From Palsa-739 sp036512155 (GTDB taxonomy: Bacteria; Actinomycetota; Thermoleophilia; Gaiellales; Gaiellaceae), in contig DATCBD010000058.1 of NCBI GenBank assembly GCA_036512155.1, positions 1-64,000 of the forward strand: a stretch of DNA of 64,000 nt. Direction: 5' to 3'. Below the pieces are notes generated by a model, which worked only from the letters and a program-made list of their open reading frames with translations, was not told the DNA's origin and ran no database searches. Shown piece by piece: positions 24,766 through 32,665 of this stretch (positions are counted from its first letter, which is position 1; each line of letters opens with the position of its first letter). The translations under genes were made by a program, and so were the position numbers.

Positions 24766-25560
24766 TCAAACAATGACTCTCTGCTTCTGGATGACCCTGC
24801 CGGTAACACCGTGGGATCCGGTCTCGCTCAATGTGATGCGGCGTCCCCGGGTTACGAGCCAGAGTGCGAGCAGGAACTCGCCGATGAATGTGAACGTCGA
24901 GACGTCGGGCGTCCCTGCCCCAAGTGCTTTGCCGAAGCTGTCGAACAGGTACCCGAGCCCGGCGATCGCGAGCAGAGGACCGATGAATTTGGGGACATAG
25001 CCCGACCGGTGGGCGAGGTGGGCGATGAGGAGCAGATACAGGCCGAAGAGGATGAGGCCGGAGTCCCAAATGTTGGTGAAGTTGTTGATTCGCTGAAGGG
25101 CTTGGGTGTGCACCCGCGCTGTGCCAGGACGACTGCTGTTGAGCAGGTGGAGCGCGCTGACGAGTTGGCTAATCGCGACCGCGAAGATTCCGGCGTAGGC
25201 GACCCTGAGCCACGCAGCGACCTTCGAGATGCGTTCGCTCACTGGGCTGAAGACGCGGTATAGCGCCAACGCGACGACGACATCGAGCGCGGCAACGACG
25301 AACAGGCTGAGGATGCCGAACCAGAACAGGTCCTGGTGGGCCATGATCTTCGTGGCTGTTCTTGCTGCGTTCCCCTGGGTCACGACGCCCTTGACGGCGA
25401 CTTGGTAGCCGAAGCCGGCGAGCGCCGACATGAGTAGAAGTCCGGCGCCTGCGGTGATGCTCGCCTTGCGAACTGACCGGTTCGAATCCCTCGCCGCGGC
25501 AGTTGGTAGCCGGTCAGTGGCGTAGCGCGGTAGGGACAGATGCAGGGTGCGGCTTGTCAT
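24766..25560 (-). CDS. DUF4386 membrane protein
   Basis: A 264-residue protein with about six membrane helices after a basic N-terminus of roughly 35 residues. The pattern ASITAGAGLLLMSALAGFGY, LFWFGILSLFVVAALDVVVALALYRVFSPVSERISKVAAWLRVAYA and IWDSGLILFGLYLLLIAHLAHRSGYVPKFIGPLLAIAGLGYLFDSF is that of DUF4386, whose function is unknown. It has a near-consensus promoter (TTGACA, 17 bp, TATGTT) and a GGAG ribosome site, unlike most neighbours. The divergent TetR gene and operators over the promoter suggest it is an induced defence or export factor. Confidence 0.87.
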   Translation of the reverse strand: MTSRTLHLSLPRYATDRLPTAAARDSNRSVRKASITAGAGLLLMSALAGFGYQVAVKGVVTQGNAARTATKIMAHQDLFWFGILSLFVVAALDVVVALALYRVFSPVSERISKVAAWLRVAYAGIFAVAISQLVSALHLLNSSRPGTARVHTQALQRINNFTNIWDSGLILFGLYLLLIAHLAHRSGYVPKFIGPLLAIAGLGYLFDSFGKALGAGTPDVSTFTFIGEFLLALWLVTRGRRITLSETGSHGVTGRVIQKQRVIV

Positions 25561-25584
25561 GTGGATGGCTCCTTCGTCCAGGGC

Positions 25585-25626
25585 TTACGATGTAAGTAAC
25601 ATATACTTACGCCGTAAACCTGTCAA
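25585..25626. promoter_or_regulatory. TetR operators and divergent promoters
   Basis: TTAC-GAT-GTAA (25585-25595) and TTAC-GCC-GTAA (25607-25617) are two palindromes 22 bp centre to centre, and between them GTAAGT-N7-ACTTAC (25592-25610) is another. For DUF4386 the -35 TTGACA (25621-25626) and -10 TATGTT (25598-25603) are 17 bp apart on the minus strand. TATACT (25602-25607) is a likely plus-strand -10 for tetR. Bound repressor would block both. Confidence 0.7.
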
Positions 25627-25649
25627 GCACCGAACTGGAAGGAACGACG

Positions 25650-26324
25650 ATGGCACCGCAAACCAAGCCCCAGGCAGAGCCGCGGATCCCACTCAGCCGC
25701 GATCGGGTGCTGCGCGCCGGGCTCGCATTCGCGGACGACAACGGAATCGGCTCACTGAGCATGCGCAAGCTCGGGGAGGCCCTCGGGGTCGAGGCGATGT
25801 CGCTCTACAACCACGTGGCCAACAAGGATGATCTCCTCGACGGCATGGTGGACCTCGTCTTCAGCGAGATCGAGCTGCCCTCCGTGGACTCGGACTGGAG
25901 AACGGCAATGCGCGACCGGGCGATCTCCGCTCGGCAGGCTCTGGTGCGCCATCCCTGGGCAGTCACGCTCATGCAGTCGCGAACCTCGCCCGGGCCTGTA
26001 ACGCTACGACACCACAACGCCGTCATCGGAAGCCTTCGCGGAGCCGGCTTCTCGATCGACCTCGCGGCGCACTCCTTCTCCGCGCTCGACAGCTACATCT
26101 ACGGCTTCGCGCTGCAAGAGGCGAGCCTGCCCTTCGACACGCCAGAGGAGACGGCCGAGATGGCCGAGACGTTCTTGAGCCAGTTTCCCGTCGCCGAGTT
26201 CCCCCACCTCGCCGAACTCACCGTCGAGCACGTCCTCCAGCCCGGCTACGACTATGGCGACGAATTCGAGTTCGGGCTCGAGCTCATCCTCGACGGGCTG
26301 AAGCGCATCCGCGCCGCGACATAG
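25650..26324 (+). CDS. TetR-family transcriptional regulator
   Basis: A 224-residue repressor. The N-terminal helix-turn-helix is SRDRVLRAGLAFADDNGIGSLSMRKLGEALGVEAMSLYNHVANKDDLLDGMVD. The C-terminal half (RHPWAVTLMQSRTSPGPVTLRHHNAVIGSLRGAGFSIDLAAHSFSALDSYIYGFALQE) fits the TetR C-terminal class of tetracycline-repressor-like proteins. The ATG has GGAAGGA upstream. It is divergent from DUF4386, and the operators between them suggest control of both genes. The inducer is unknown. Confidence 0.92.
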   Translation: MAPQTKPQAEPRIPLSRDRVLRAGLAFADDNGIGSLSMRKLGEALGVEAMSLYNHVANKDDLLDGMVDLVFSEIELPSVDSDWRTAMRDRAISARQALVRHPWAVTLMQSRTSPGPVTLRHHNAVIGSLRGAGFSIDLAAHSFSALDSYIYGFALQEASLPFDTPEETAEMAETFLSQFPVAEFPHLAELTVEHVLQPGYDYGDEFEFGLELILDGLKRIRAAT

Positions 26325-26352
26325 ACCGGTGCCCGCTCGCCATACTGCCGAC

Positions 26353-26619
26353 ATGAGCTGCACGCACCTCGACGAGATCCAAGTGACGGCGCTCCCGGCC
26401 GAGATCGCCGGCTGCGAGGAGTGCCTGAAAATCGGCGGCTGGTGGGTGCACCTGCGCATGTGCCAGATCTGCGGGAAGATCGGCTGCTGCGACAACTCGC
26501 CGAACAAGCACGCGACCGCGCACTTCCACGAGACATCGCATCCGATCATCCGCTCCGCCGAGCCGGGCGAGGACTGGTCGTGGTGCTACGTCGACGAGAT
26601 CGGATTCGAGCTCGGTTGA
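26353..26619 (+). CDS. UBP-type zinc-finger protein
   Basis: An 88-residue protein made almost entirely of a ubiquitin-hydrolase-type zinc finger. Ligand residues are visible in order: the Cys and His of SCTHL, GCEECLKIGG, MCQICGKIGCCD, then the histidines of KHATAHFHETSHP. In eukaryotes this fold binds the ubiquitin C-terminus; in actinobacteria its role is not established. The start ATG 26353 has CATACT six bases before it. The next frame begins at a TTG overlapping the stop (TTGA). Confidence 0.88.
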   Translation: MSCTHLDEIQVTALPAEIAGCEECLKIGGWWVHLRMCQICGKIGCCDNSPNKHATAHFHETSHPIIRSAEPGEDWSWCYVDEIGFELG

Positions 26620-27476
26620 CGCTCTGGCCGGCACTCCCCTATGCGGAGTGGAAGGACACGCGTGACACGCTGCACATGCAGCTCCAGGTGATCGGCAAGG
26701 TGCGCCTCGCGCTCTCGCCGTTCGAGCCGCAGTGGGCGAACGTGCCGCTCTATCTGACCGGACGCGGCGTCACGACGTCGACGATCCCGCATCCCAGCGG
26801 CGAGGTGTTCGACATCGACGTCGATTTCCTCGATCACCAAGTTGCAGTGCGCACCGGAGCCGGCCGCGTCGAGCGCGTGCAGCTGCAGGCGCCGGTCGCC
26901 GCCTTCTACACGGAGATGATGGATGCGCTCGCGCGCGCGGAAGTCCCGGTCGCGATCTCCACATTGCCGTCCGAGGTGCCAGACCCGATTCGCTTCCCGG
27001 ACGATACCGTGCACGCGACGTACGACGGCGAGGCTGTGACGCGGTTCTGGCGGGCGCTCCTCGGCATCGAAGCCGTGTTGCGCGAGTTCCGCGCGCGCTT
27101 CCGTGGAAAGACGCCGCCCGTGCAGCTCTGGTGGGGCTCGCTCGACCTGGCCATGTCGCTGTACTCGGGCCACCCGGTCGCAACGCCTCCCGATGCCGAC
27201 GTGATCATGCGCCTCGGAGGCGACGCGGAGTACTTCTGCGCCGGGTTCTGGCCCGGCGACCATCGCCTTCCGCAGCCCGCGTTCTTCGCGTACATGTATC
27301 CGAAGCCGGACGGCGTCGAGCAGGCGCCATGGTGGCACGACAAGCTGGGCGAGTTCGTGCTCCCGTACGACGACGTGCGCGAGAGCGCCGACCCGAAGGC
27401 GCGGCTGCTCGAGTTCATCGACGGCGCCTACAACGTCTGCTGGCCGGCTGCGAGCGCTACCGCGGTGCGGGCGTGA
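26616..27476 (+). CDS. DUF5996 family protein
   Basis: A 286-residue soluble protein. It begins LTLWPALPYAEWKDTRDTLHMQLQVIGKVRLALSPFEPQWANVPLYLTGRG and contains FWPGDHRLPQPAFFAYMYPKPDG and GEFVLPYDDVR, which fit DUF5996, a family without known activity. Several conserved Trp/His residues around VQLWWGSLDLAMSLYSGHPV suggest a binding pocket. The TTG start overlaps the zinc-finger stop, so the two are probably co-translated. Its last 20 bp overlap the convergent nitroreductase gene. Confidence 0.82.
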   Translation: MTLWPALPYAEWKDTRDTLHMQLQVIGKVRLALSPFEPQWANVPLYLTGRGVTTSTIPHPSGEVFDIDVDFLDHQVAVRTGAGRVERVQLQAPVAAFYTEMMDALARAEVPVAISTLPSEVPDPIRFPDDTVHATYDGEAVTRFWRALLGIEAVLREFRARFRGKTPPVQLWWGSLDLAMSLYSGHPVATPPDADVIMRLGGDAEYFCAGFWPGDHRLPQPAFFAYMYPKPDGVEQAPWWHDKLGEFVLPYDDVRESADPKARLLEFIDGAYNVCWPAASATAVRA

Positions 27477-27867
27477 GCGCCACCACCGGGATGACGCGGC
27501 TCGTCTTCTTCGCGTAGTCGCCGAACACGGAATTACGCGCCACCTGCGCCGCGAACGCGTGGTCGCGCTCCTCTCCCTCGAGGGGCGTGGCGATCGAGTC
27601 CAGTCGATCCGGGCCGATCTCGACAACCACGTGCGGGTCGGCGACGAGATTGAGGTACCAATCGGGATGCGTTGGCGCGCCCGCCTTCGACGCGTAGACG
27701 AGCACCCGGTCGCCGTCGCGCGTGAACACCATCGGCGTCGTGTGCGGACGGCCGCTCTTCCTGCCGGTCGTCGTCAGGAGGAGAAGGTCGCGGCCTTCCC
27801 AGGTTCCTCCGACGCGGCCTGCATTGGCGCGGAACTCCTCGATGATCGTGGTGTTGTAGTCGCTCAT
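27457..27867 (-). CDS. Deazaflavin (F420)-dependent nitroreductase family protein
   Basis: A 136-residue split-barrel protein of the Ddn/FDOR-A type. EFRANAGRVGGTWEGRDLLLLTTTGRKSGRPHTTPMVFTRDGDRVLVYASKAGAPTHPDWYLNLVADPHVVVEIG is closely typical; TGRKSG contacts the F420 phosphate in this family. It reduces quinones or other acceptors. The ATG overlaps the glycerol kinase stop by four bases, so both come from the glycerol kinase promoter. Confidence 0.92.
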   Translation of the reverse strand: MSDYNTTIIEEFRANAGRVGGTWEGRDLLLLTTTGRKSGRPHTTPMVFTRDGDRVLVYASKAGAPTHPDWYLNLVADPHVVVEIGPDRLDSIATPLEGEERDHAFAAQVARNSVFGDYAKKTSRVIPVVALTPAPR

Positions 27868-29213
27868 GCGACGAGTATGCCGACTGCCTCGCGCCAGCCG
27901 GCGTAGAGCTCGCTCACGTCGCTCGAGGGCTCGAACCGCTCGCCCGACGGCGACGGCCGCCGTTCGCCGAGCCCGAGCAACGCCGCCCCGAGCGCAGTCT
28001 GCTCGGCCTCGCGCGCCGTCTCGACCGGAATGCCGAGGAGATCGGCGAGGAACTGCATGAGCCACCGGTTCCGCGTCATGCCGCCGTCCACGCGCAGCGA
28101 CCCGAGCCGCGGCAAGGCGGCAAGCACGTCGGCCGTCTGGTAAGCCGCGGCCTCGAGCGCCGCGCGCACGAGATGCGCGCGCGTCGTGCCGCGCGTAATG
28201 CCCGTCACGAGGCCGCGCACGTCGGCACGCCAGTAGGGCGAACCGAGGCCCGTGAGCGCCGGCACGAAGTACACGCCGCCCGTGTCCTCGATCGAGGAGG
28301 CGAGCGCTTCGCTCTCGGCTGCGTCCTCGATCAGCCCGAGGCCGTCGCGCAGCCATTGCAGCGCAGCGCCGGTGACGAAGACGGCGCCCTCGAGCGCGCG
28401 GCGCGGCGGCTCTCCGTCGAGCCGCGCGGCTGCGGTCCGTAGCAGGCCGTGCGGCGCAGCCGCCTCGGTCTCGACGAGGACGAAGGCGCCGGTCCCGAAG
28501 GTCGCCTTCGCGCCGCCGGCGGCGAAGAGCGCGGCCTGCTGGTCGCCGGCGATGCCGCGGATCGGCAGCGTCATCCCGAGCAGCTCGCCCTCGCCGAAGT
28601 CGGCGCCCGACGGCCTGATCTCGGGCAGGAGCTCGCGCGGGACGTGGAAGAGGTCGAGCAGCTCATCGTCCCAGTCGAGCGTGTCGAGCGAGCAGAGCAA
28701 CGTGCGCGACGCGTTCGTCTCGTCGGTCGCGTGCACGCGTCCGCCGGTGAGCTTCCAGACCAGCCAGGTGTCCACCGTTCCGAAGGCGAGACCGCGCGCG
28801 TCACGGCCGTCGAGCAGCCACTCGAGCTTCGTCGCCGAGAAGTACGGATCGGGGACGAGCCCCGTTCGCGCACGGAGGAGCTCCGCAGGCAGCTCGGCGC
28901 AGCGGTCGGCCGTCCGCCGGTCCTGCCACACGATCGCGTTGTGCACCGGCCGCCCGGTCGCACGCTCCCACAGCAGCGTCGTCTCGCGTTGGTTCGTGAT
29001 TGCGATCTGCGTCAGCTTGGCGCCTGCTGCCCCGATCGCCTGCTCCGCGGCGGTGAGCACGCTCTGCCAGATCTCCTCGGGATCGTGCTCGACCCAGCCG
29101 GGTCGGGGGAAGTGCTGCCGCAGCTCGGCATAGCCGCGGCCGACGATGGCGAGGTCGTCGTCGACGAGCAGGCACGTCGTCCCGGTCGTCCCCTGGTCGA
29201 CGGCGAGGATCAC
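27864..29213 (-). CDS. glpK: Glycerol kinase
   Basis: A 449-residue FGGY kinase that phosphorylates glycerol to glycerol 3-phosphate. Present are ILAVDQGTTGTTCLLVDDD, GWVEHDPEEIWQSVL, ITNQRETTLLWERATGRPVHNAIVWQDRRT and ATFGTGAFVLVET, with RVDGGMTRNRWLMQFLADLLGIPVE near the end. It is about 50 residues shorter than the E. coli enzyme. The start is GTG 29213 with TAGTGT exactly six bases upstream. No glycerol facilitator or GlpD is adjacent. Confidence 0.9.
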   Translation of the reverse strand: MILAVDQGTTGTTCLLVDDDLAIVGRGYAELRQHFPRPGWVEHDPEEIWQSVLTAAEQAIGAAGAKLTQIAITNQRETTLLWERATGRPVHNAIVWQDRRTADRCAELPAELLRARTGLVPDPYFSATKLEWLLDGRDARGLAFGTVDTWLVWKLTGGRVHATDETNASRTLLCSLDTLDWDDELLDLFHVPRELLPEIRPSGADFGEGELLGMTLPIRGIAGDQQAALFAAGGAKATFGTGAFVLVETEAAAPHGLLRTAAARLDGEPPRRALEGAVFVTGAALQWLRDGLGLIEDAAESEALASSIEDTGGVYFVPALTGLGSPYWRADVRGLVTGITRGTTRAHLVRAALEAAAYQTADVLAALPRLGSLRVDGGMTRNRWLMQFLADLLGIPVETAREAEQTALGAALLGLGERRPSPSGERFEPSSDVSELYAGWREAVGILVA

Positions 29214-29235
29214 GCGCCGACACTAGCCTGACGAC
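29214..29235. promoter_or_regulatory. Two overlapping divergent leaderless promoters
   Basis: The 22 bp between GTG 29213 (minus) and GTG 29236 (plus) hold TAGTGT (29220-29225, minus strand) and TAGCCT (29224-29229, plus strand), each six bases from its start codon. The two hexamers share the TA at 29224-29225. Polymerase cannot occupy both at once. Confidence 0.65.
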
Positions 29236-30180
29236 GTGACAGTCGTGAGGCGTTGGCTTCGACGAATCGGGATCGGGCTCGCGGCCCTCGTCCTTGCGCT
29301 CACCGCAGCGTCGCTCGCCTACAACGCCGCCACAGCCGGGCGCGACGTCGCGGCATCGAAGCTGTACGCCGGGCCGTACGCGGAGGTGGACGGGACGCAG
29401 CTCGCGTACCGCCGCTGGGGCACGCACGGCACGCCGATCGTCCTGCTCGGCGGATTCATCGAGCCCTCGTGGGTGTGGCACGAAGTCGGCCCGCTACTCG
29501 GCCGCTCGCACCGCGTGTTTGCCGTCGACCTTCCGCCGTTCGGCTACTCGCAGCGGCGCGGGCCGTTCACGCTCGCGCAATGGACGAAGCTCGTCCAGGG
29601 CTTCGACTCTCGTCTCGACATCCACCGGCCGGTGCTCGTCGGCCATTCGCTCGGCGCAGCGGTCGCCGTCTCGGTTGCGACGCAGTCGCCGCGCACCGTC
29701 GCCGGCATCGTGCTCCTCGACGGCGACGCGCTCCCGGGCGGAGGCGGAGCCGCGTGGCTCTCGCACCTGCTCCTCCCGCCCTGGTACACGAGCATCTATC
29801 GCATCGCGACCGGCTGGGACTGGATCTTCCGCAAGGGGCTCGACACCGCCTGGGGCTCGAGCACGCCGCCGTTCACCAAGGCGTTCATCGACGAGTGGCA
29901 GCGGCCGTTCCGCGTCAGCGGCACGGCTGCAGCGTTCGCGTCGATGCTCGGCCACGGCATCCAGGGCGTGTCGACGGCGACGATCGCAAGCGTCTCCGTG
30001 CCCAGGCTCGTCGTCTGGGGAAGCCACGACACCGTCGACTCGGTCTCCGCCGGGCGAGAGACGGCCGCGCTCATGCACGCGTCGTTCGTCGAGGTCCCCG
30101 GCGCCGGGCACCTCTCGATGCTTGCCCAGCCGGCGCTCGTCGTGCGCGCGATCGAGCGGCTCAGCGCGGGCGGGGCATGA
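29236..30180 (+). CDS. Alpha/beta-fold hydrolase, membrane-anchored
   Basis: A 314-residue hydrolase with an N-terminal membrane anchor or signal (RRWLRRIGIGLAALVLALTAASLAY). The fold shows the oxyanion region HGTPIVLLGGFIEPSWVWHEVGPLLG, the nucleophile elbow VGHSLGAAVAV, the acid in VVWGSHDTVDS and the catalytic His in PGAGHLSML. The active site should lie outside the membrane. GTG 29236 is leaderless (TAGCCT). It overlaps cydA by ATGA, so cytochrome bd is made from the same transcript. The substrate is unknown. Confidence 0.87.
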   Translation: MTVVRRWLRRIGIGLAALVLALTAASLAYNAATAGRDVAASKLYAGPYAEVDGTQLAYRRWGTHGTPIVLLGGFIEPSWVWHEVGPLLGRSHRVFAVDLPPFGYSQRRGPFTLAQWTKLVQGFDSRLDIHRPVLVGHSLGAAVAVSVATQSPRTVAGIVLLDGDALPGGGGAAWLSHLLLPPWYTSIYRIATGWDWIFRKGLDTAWGSSTPPFTKAFIDEWQRPFRVSGTAAAFASMLGHGIQGVSTATIASVSVPRLVVWGSHDTVDSVSAGRETAALMHASFVEVPGAGHLSMLAQPALVVRAIERLSAGGA

Positions 30181-31484
30181 TCGGCCCCGCCGCACAGCAA
30201 TACCTCCTGCAGGCGCGGCAGATGCAGGCCCTCTCGTTCGCGGTGCACATCCCACTCGTCTGCTTCGGCATCGCGTTTCCCGCGTTCGTCCTTTATCTCG
30301 AATGGCGCTACCGGCGAACGGGCGACGACATCTACCGCAGGCTCGCGCGGCGCTGGACGAAGGTGATGACCGCGCTCTTCGCCGCGGGCGTCGTCACCGG
30401 CACGATCCTCAGCTTCGAGATGGGCCTGCTGTGGCCGAACTTCACCGGCACGTTCGGGAGCGTCTTCGGGCTCGGGTTCGCGATCGAGGGCTTTTCGTTC
30501 TTCACGGAGGCGATCTTCATCGGGATCTACGTCTACGGCTGGAACCGGCTGTCCCCGCGTGCGCACTTCCTCAGCGGCATCCCGATCGTCGTCTCCGGCT
30601 TCACCGGGTCGTGGATGGTGATCTCGGTGAACGGGTGGATGAACCATCCGACGGGTTTCCAGCTCGACCACGGCCGCGTCGTCGACGTCCATCCGCTCAC
30701 CGCGCTCTTCGCGAACGGTTATGTCTGGCACGAGGTCGTGCACATGTACATCGCGGGGTACATGGTCACCGGGTTCGTCGTCGCCGGCGCGTATGCGGTC
30801 GGCAAGCTGCGCGGCCGGTGGGGACGGTACGAGCGGATCGCGCTCGCGGTCCCGCTCGCCGCGGCGACGCTCGCGTCGGTCGCGCAGATCTTCGTCGGCG
30901 ACTGGAGCGGCCGTGACGTCGCGGCCTCGCAGCCGACGAAGCTCGCTGCCTTCGAGGGGCTGGGCCACACGACCAGGGACGCACCGGTGCACATCCTCGG
31001 GTGGTACTCGAACGGCCGCGTCGAGTACGGCATCCCGATCCCGCGCCTGCTCTCGCTGCTCGCCTTCCACAGCTCGAGCGCGACAGTGCAGGGGCTCGAC
31101 GCCGTCGCTCCGGCCGATCGGCCGCCGGTGAACGTCGTCCGCTACGCGTTCCAGACCATGGTCGGCATCGGAACGATGCTCGCGCTGCTCTCCGTCGTCT
31201 ATCTCGCCGTGCGCCTGCGTTGGAGGCGCCTGCCGGAGTCGGCGTGGTTCTATTGCGCGCTCGCGGCCGCCGCGCCTCTCTCCGTCGTCGCGCTCATCGC
31301 GGGCTGGGTGACGACGGAGGTCGGCCGCCAGCCCTGGGTCGTGTACCGGGTCATGCGCACGTCCGCGGCAGTGACCGGCGCGTCCGGCATCCCCGTCGGG
31401 TACGCGACGCTCGCCGCCGTCTATCTCGCGCTCGCCGCCGGCGTCACCTGGGTGCTCCTCCGCCTCTACCGGGCCGCGGACTGA
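30177..31484 (+). CDS. cydA: Cytochrome bd oxidase subunit I
   Basis: A 435-residue membrane subunit carrying the haems of a quinol oxidase that reduces oxygen to water. Near H24 the segment MQALSFAVHIPLVCFGIAFP carries a haem-ligand histidine; WHEVVHMYIAGYMVTGF (about 184-200) and GRQPWVVYRVMRTS (about 358-371) are further family landmarks. The quinol loop is short, as in CioA-type oxidases. About nine membrane helices are visible. The ATG overlaps the hydrolase stop, and cydB starts in its TGATG. Confidence 0.94.
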   Translation: MIGPAAQQYLLQARQMQALSFAVHIPLVCFGIAFPAFVLYLEWRYRRTGDDIYRRLARRWTKVMTALFAAGVVTGTILSFEMGLLWPNFTGTFGSVFGLGFAIEGFSFFTEAIFIGIYVYGWNRLSPRAHFLSGIPIVVSGFTGSWMVISVNGWMNHPTGFQLDHGRVVDVHPLTALFANGYVWHEVVHMYIAGYMVTGFVVAGAYAVGKLRGRWGRYERIALAVPLAAATLASVAQIFVGDWSGRDVAASQPTKLAAFEGLGHTTRDAPVHILGWYSNGRVEYGIPIPRLLSLLAFHSSSATVQGLDAVAPADRPPVNVVRYAFQTMVGIGTMLALLSVVYLAVRLRWRRLPESAWFYCALAAAAPLSVVALIAGWVTTEVGRQPWVVYRVMRTSAAVTGASGIPVGYATLAAVYLALAAGVTWVLLRLYRAAD

Positions 31485-32665
31485 TGCACCTCTACCTCCT
31501 CCCGCTCGCCTTCGCGCTCGTCGGCCTCGCGCTGTACACCGTCCTCGGGGGCGCCGACTTCGGCGCGGGCTTCTGGCAGCTCGTCGCGACCGACGAGGAC
31601 ATCCGCGACGAGGCGCACAACGCGATGGCCCCCGTCTGGGAGGCGAATCACGTCTGGCTGATCTTCGTCCTCACCGTCGTCTGGACGGCCTACCCGGCGG
31701 CGTTCGGCTCGATCGCGTCGACGCTCTCGGTGCCGCTCTTCGTCGCCGGCATCGGCATCGTCCTTCGCGGCGGCGCATATGCGCTGCGCGCCGGGACGAG
31801 GAACGCCGCCGAGCAGCGCCGCGTCGACACACTCTTCGCCGTGTCGTCGATCCTGACGCCGTTCGCGCTCGGGACCGCAGTCGGCGGCCTTGCATCGGAG
31901 CGCGTGCACGTCGGCAACCCGGGCGGCAGCCTCGTCACGAGCTGGCTCAATCCGCTGTCGATCACCATCGGCGTGCTGGCGGTAGCAGTGTCCGCGTACA
32001 TGGCCGCGGTGTTCCTGAGTGGGGATGCCGTGCGGCACGGAAACACAGCGCTCGCCGAACGGTTCCGCACGCGTGCCCTCGCGGCCGGCGTGGTCGCGGG
32101 AGCCGCCGCGCTCGCCGGGATCGTCGTCCTCCACGTCGACGCCGAACGCCTCTTCACGCGCCTCACGCAGGGCGACGGTTTGCCCGCGCTCATCGTCTCC
32201 GTCGCGGCAGGCGCCGCAACGCTCGTCCTCCTGTGGCGCCGGCGCTACGAGCCGGCCCGCTATACGAGCGCTCTCGCGGTGGCTGCGATCATCGCCGGTT
32301 GGGCGCTCGCGCAGAACCCGGTCTTCCTGCGCGGCCTGACGATCCGCGAGGCGGCCGCAGCGCACGACACATTGATCGCCGTCGTCGTCGCCGTCCTGGC
32401 AGGAGCCGTGCTCCTCTTCCCGTCGCTCGCCCTTCTGTTCCGGCTCACGCTGCGCGGAGAGCTGGACCACGGCGGGGGCGACGTCGCCGCGCGGCCACAG
32501 GCGATGCGCCCGGGCGTCGGCGGCGTCCGGCTCGCGGCCGCGCTCCTCGTCGGCGGAATCGGCTTCCTCACCGCGGCCGACGCGCCCTGGGCGCACGCGC
32601 TCGGCGTCGTGTGCTTCTTCGGCTTCGCGGTGGCGGGCTTCCGTCGTGTCGCGGAGGTGGACTAG
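31484..32665 (+). CDS. cydB: Cytochrome bd oxidase subunit II
   Basis: A 393-residue partner subunit. It opens LYLLPLAFALVGLALYTVLGGADFGAGFWQL, then APVWEANHVWLIFVLTVVWTAYPAAFGSIASTL, both diagnostic. About eight to nine membrane helices follow. No CydX-like peptide and no cydDC genes are nearby, so haem-site assembly factors must lie elsewhere. Its TAG shares a CTAG with the stop of the convergent peroxidase. Confidence 0.94.
   Translation: MHLYLLPLAFALVGLALYTVLGGADFGAGFWQLVATDEDIRDEAHNAMAPVWEANHVWLIFVLTVVWTAYPAAFGSIASTLSVPLFVAGIGIVLRGGAYALRAGTRNAAEQRRVDTLFAVSSILTPFALGTAVGGLASERVHVGNPGGSLVTSWLNPLSITIGVLAVAVSAYMAAVFLSGDAVRHGNTALAERFRTRALAAGVVAGAAALAGIVVLHVDAERLFTRLTQGDGLPALIVSVAAGAATLVLLWRRRYEPARYTSALAVAAIIAGWALAQNPVFLRGLTIREAAAAHDTLIAVVVAVLAGAVLLFPSLALLFRLTLRGELDHGGGDVAARPQAMRPGVGGVRLAAALLVGGIGFLTAADAPWAHALGVVCFFGFAVAGFRRVAEVD

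Noticed and set aside
27868..28356. N-terminal extension of the nitroreductase frame
   Set aside because: The added residues are read within glycerol kinase in another frame; the ATGA overlap gives a better start.
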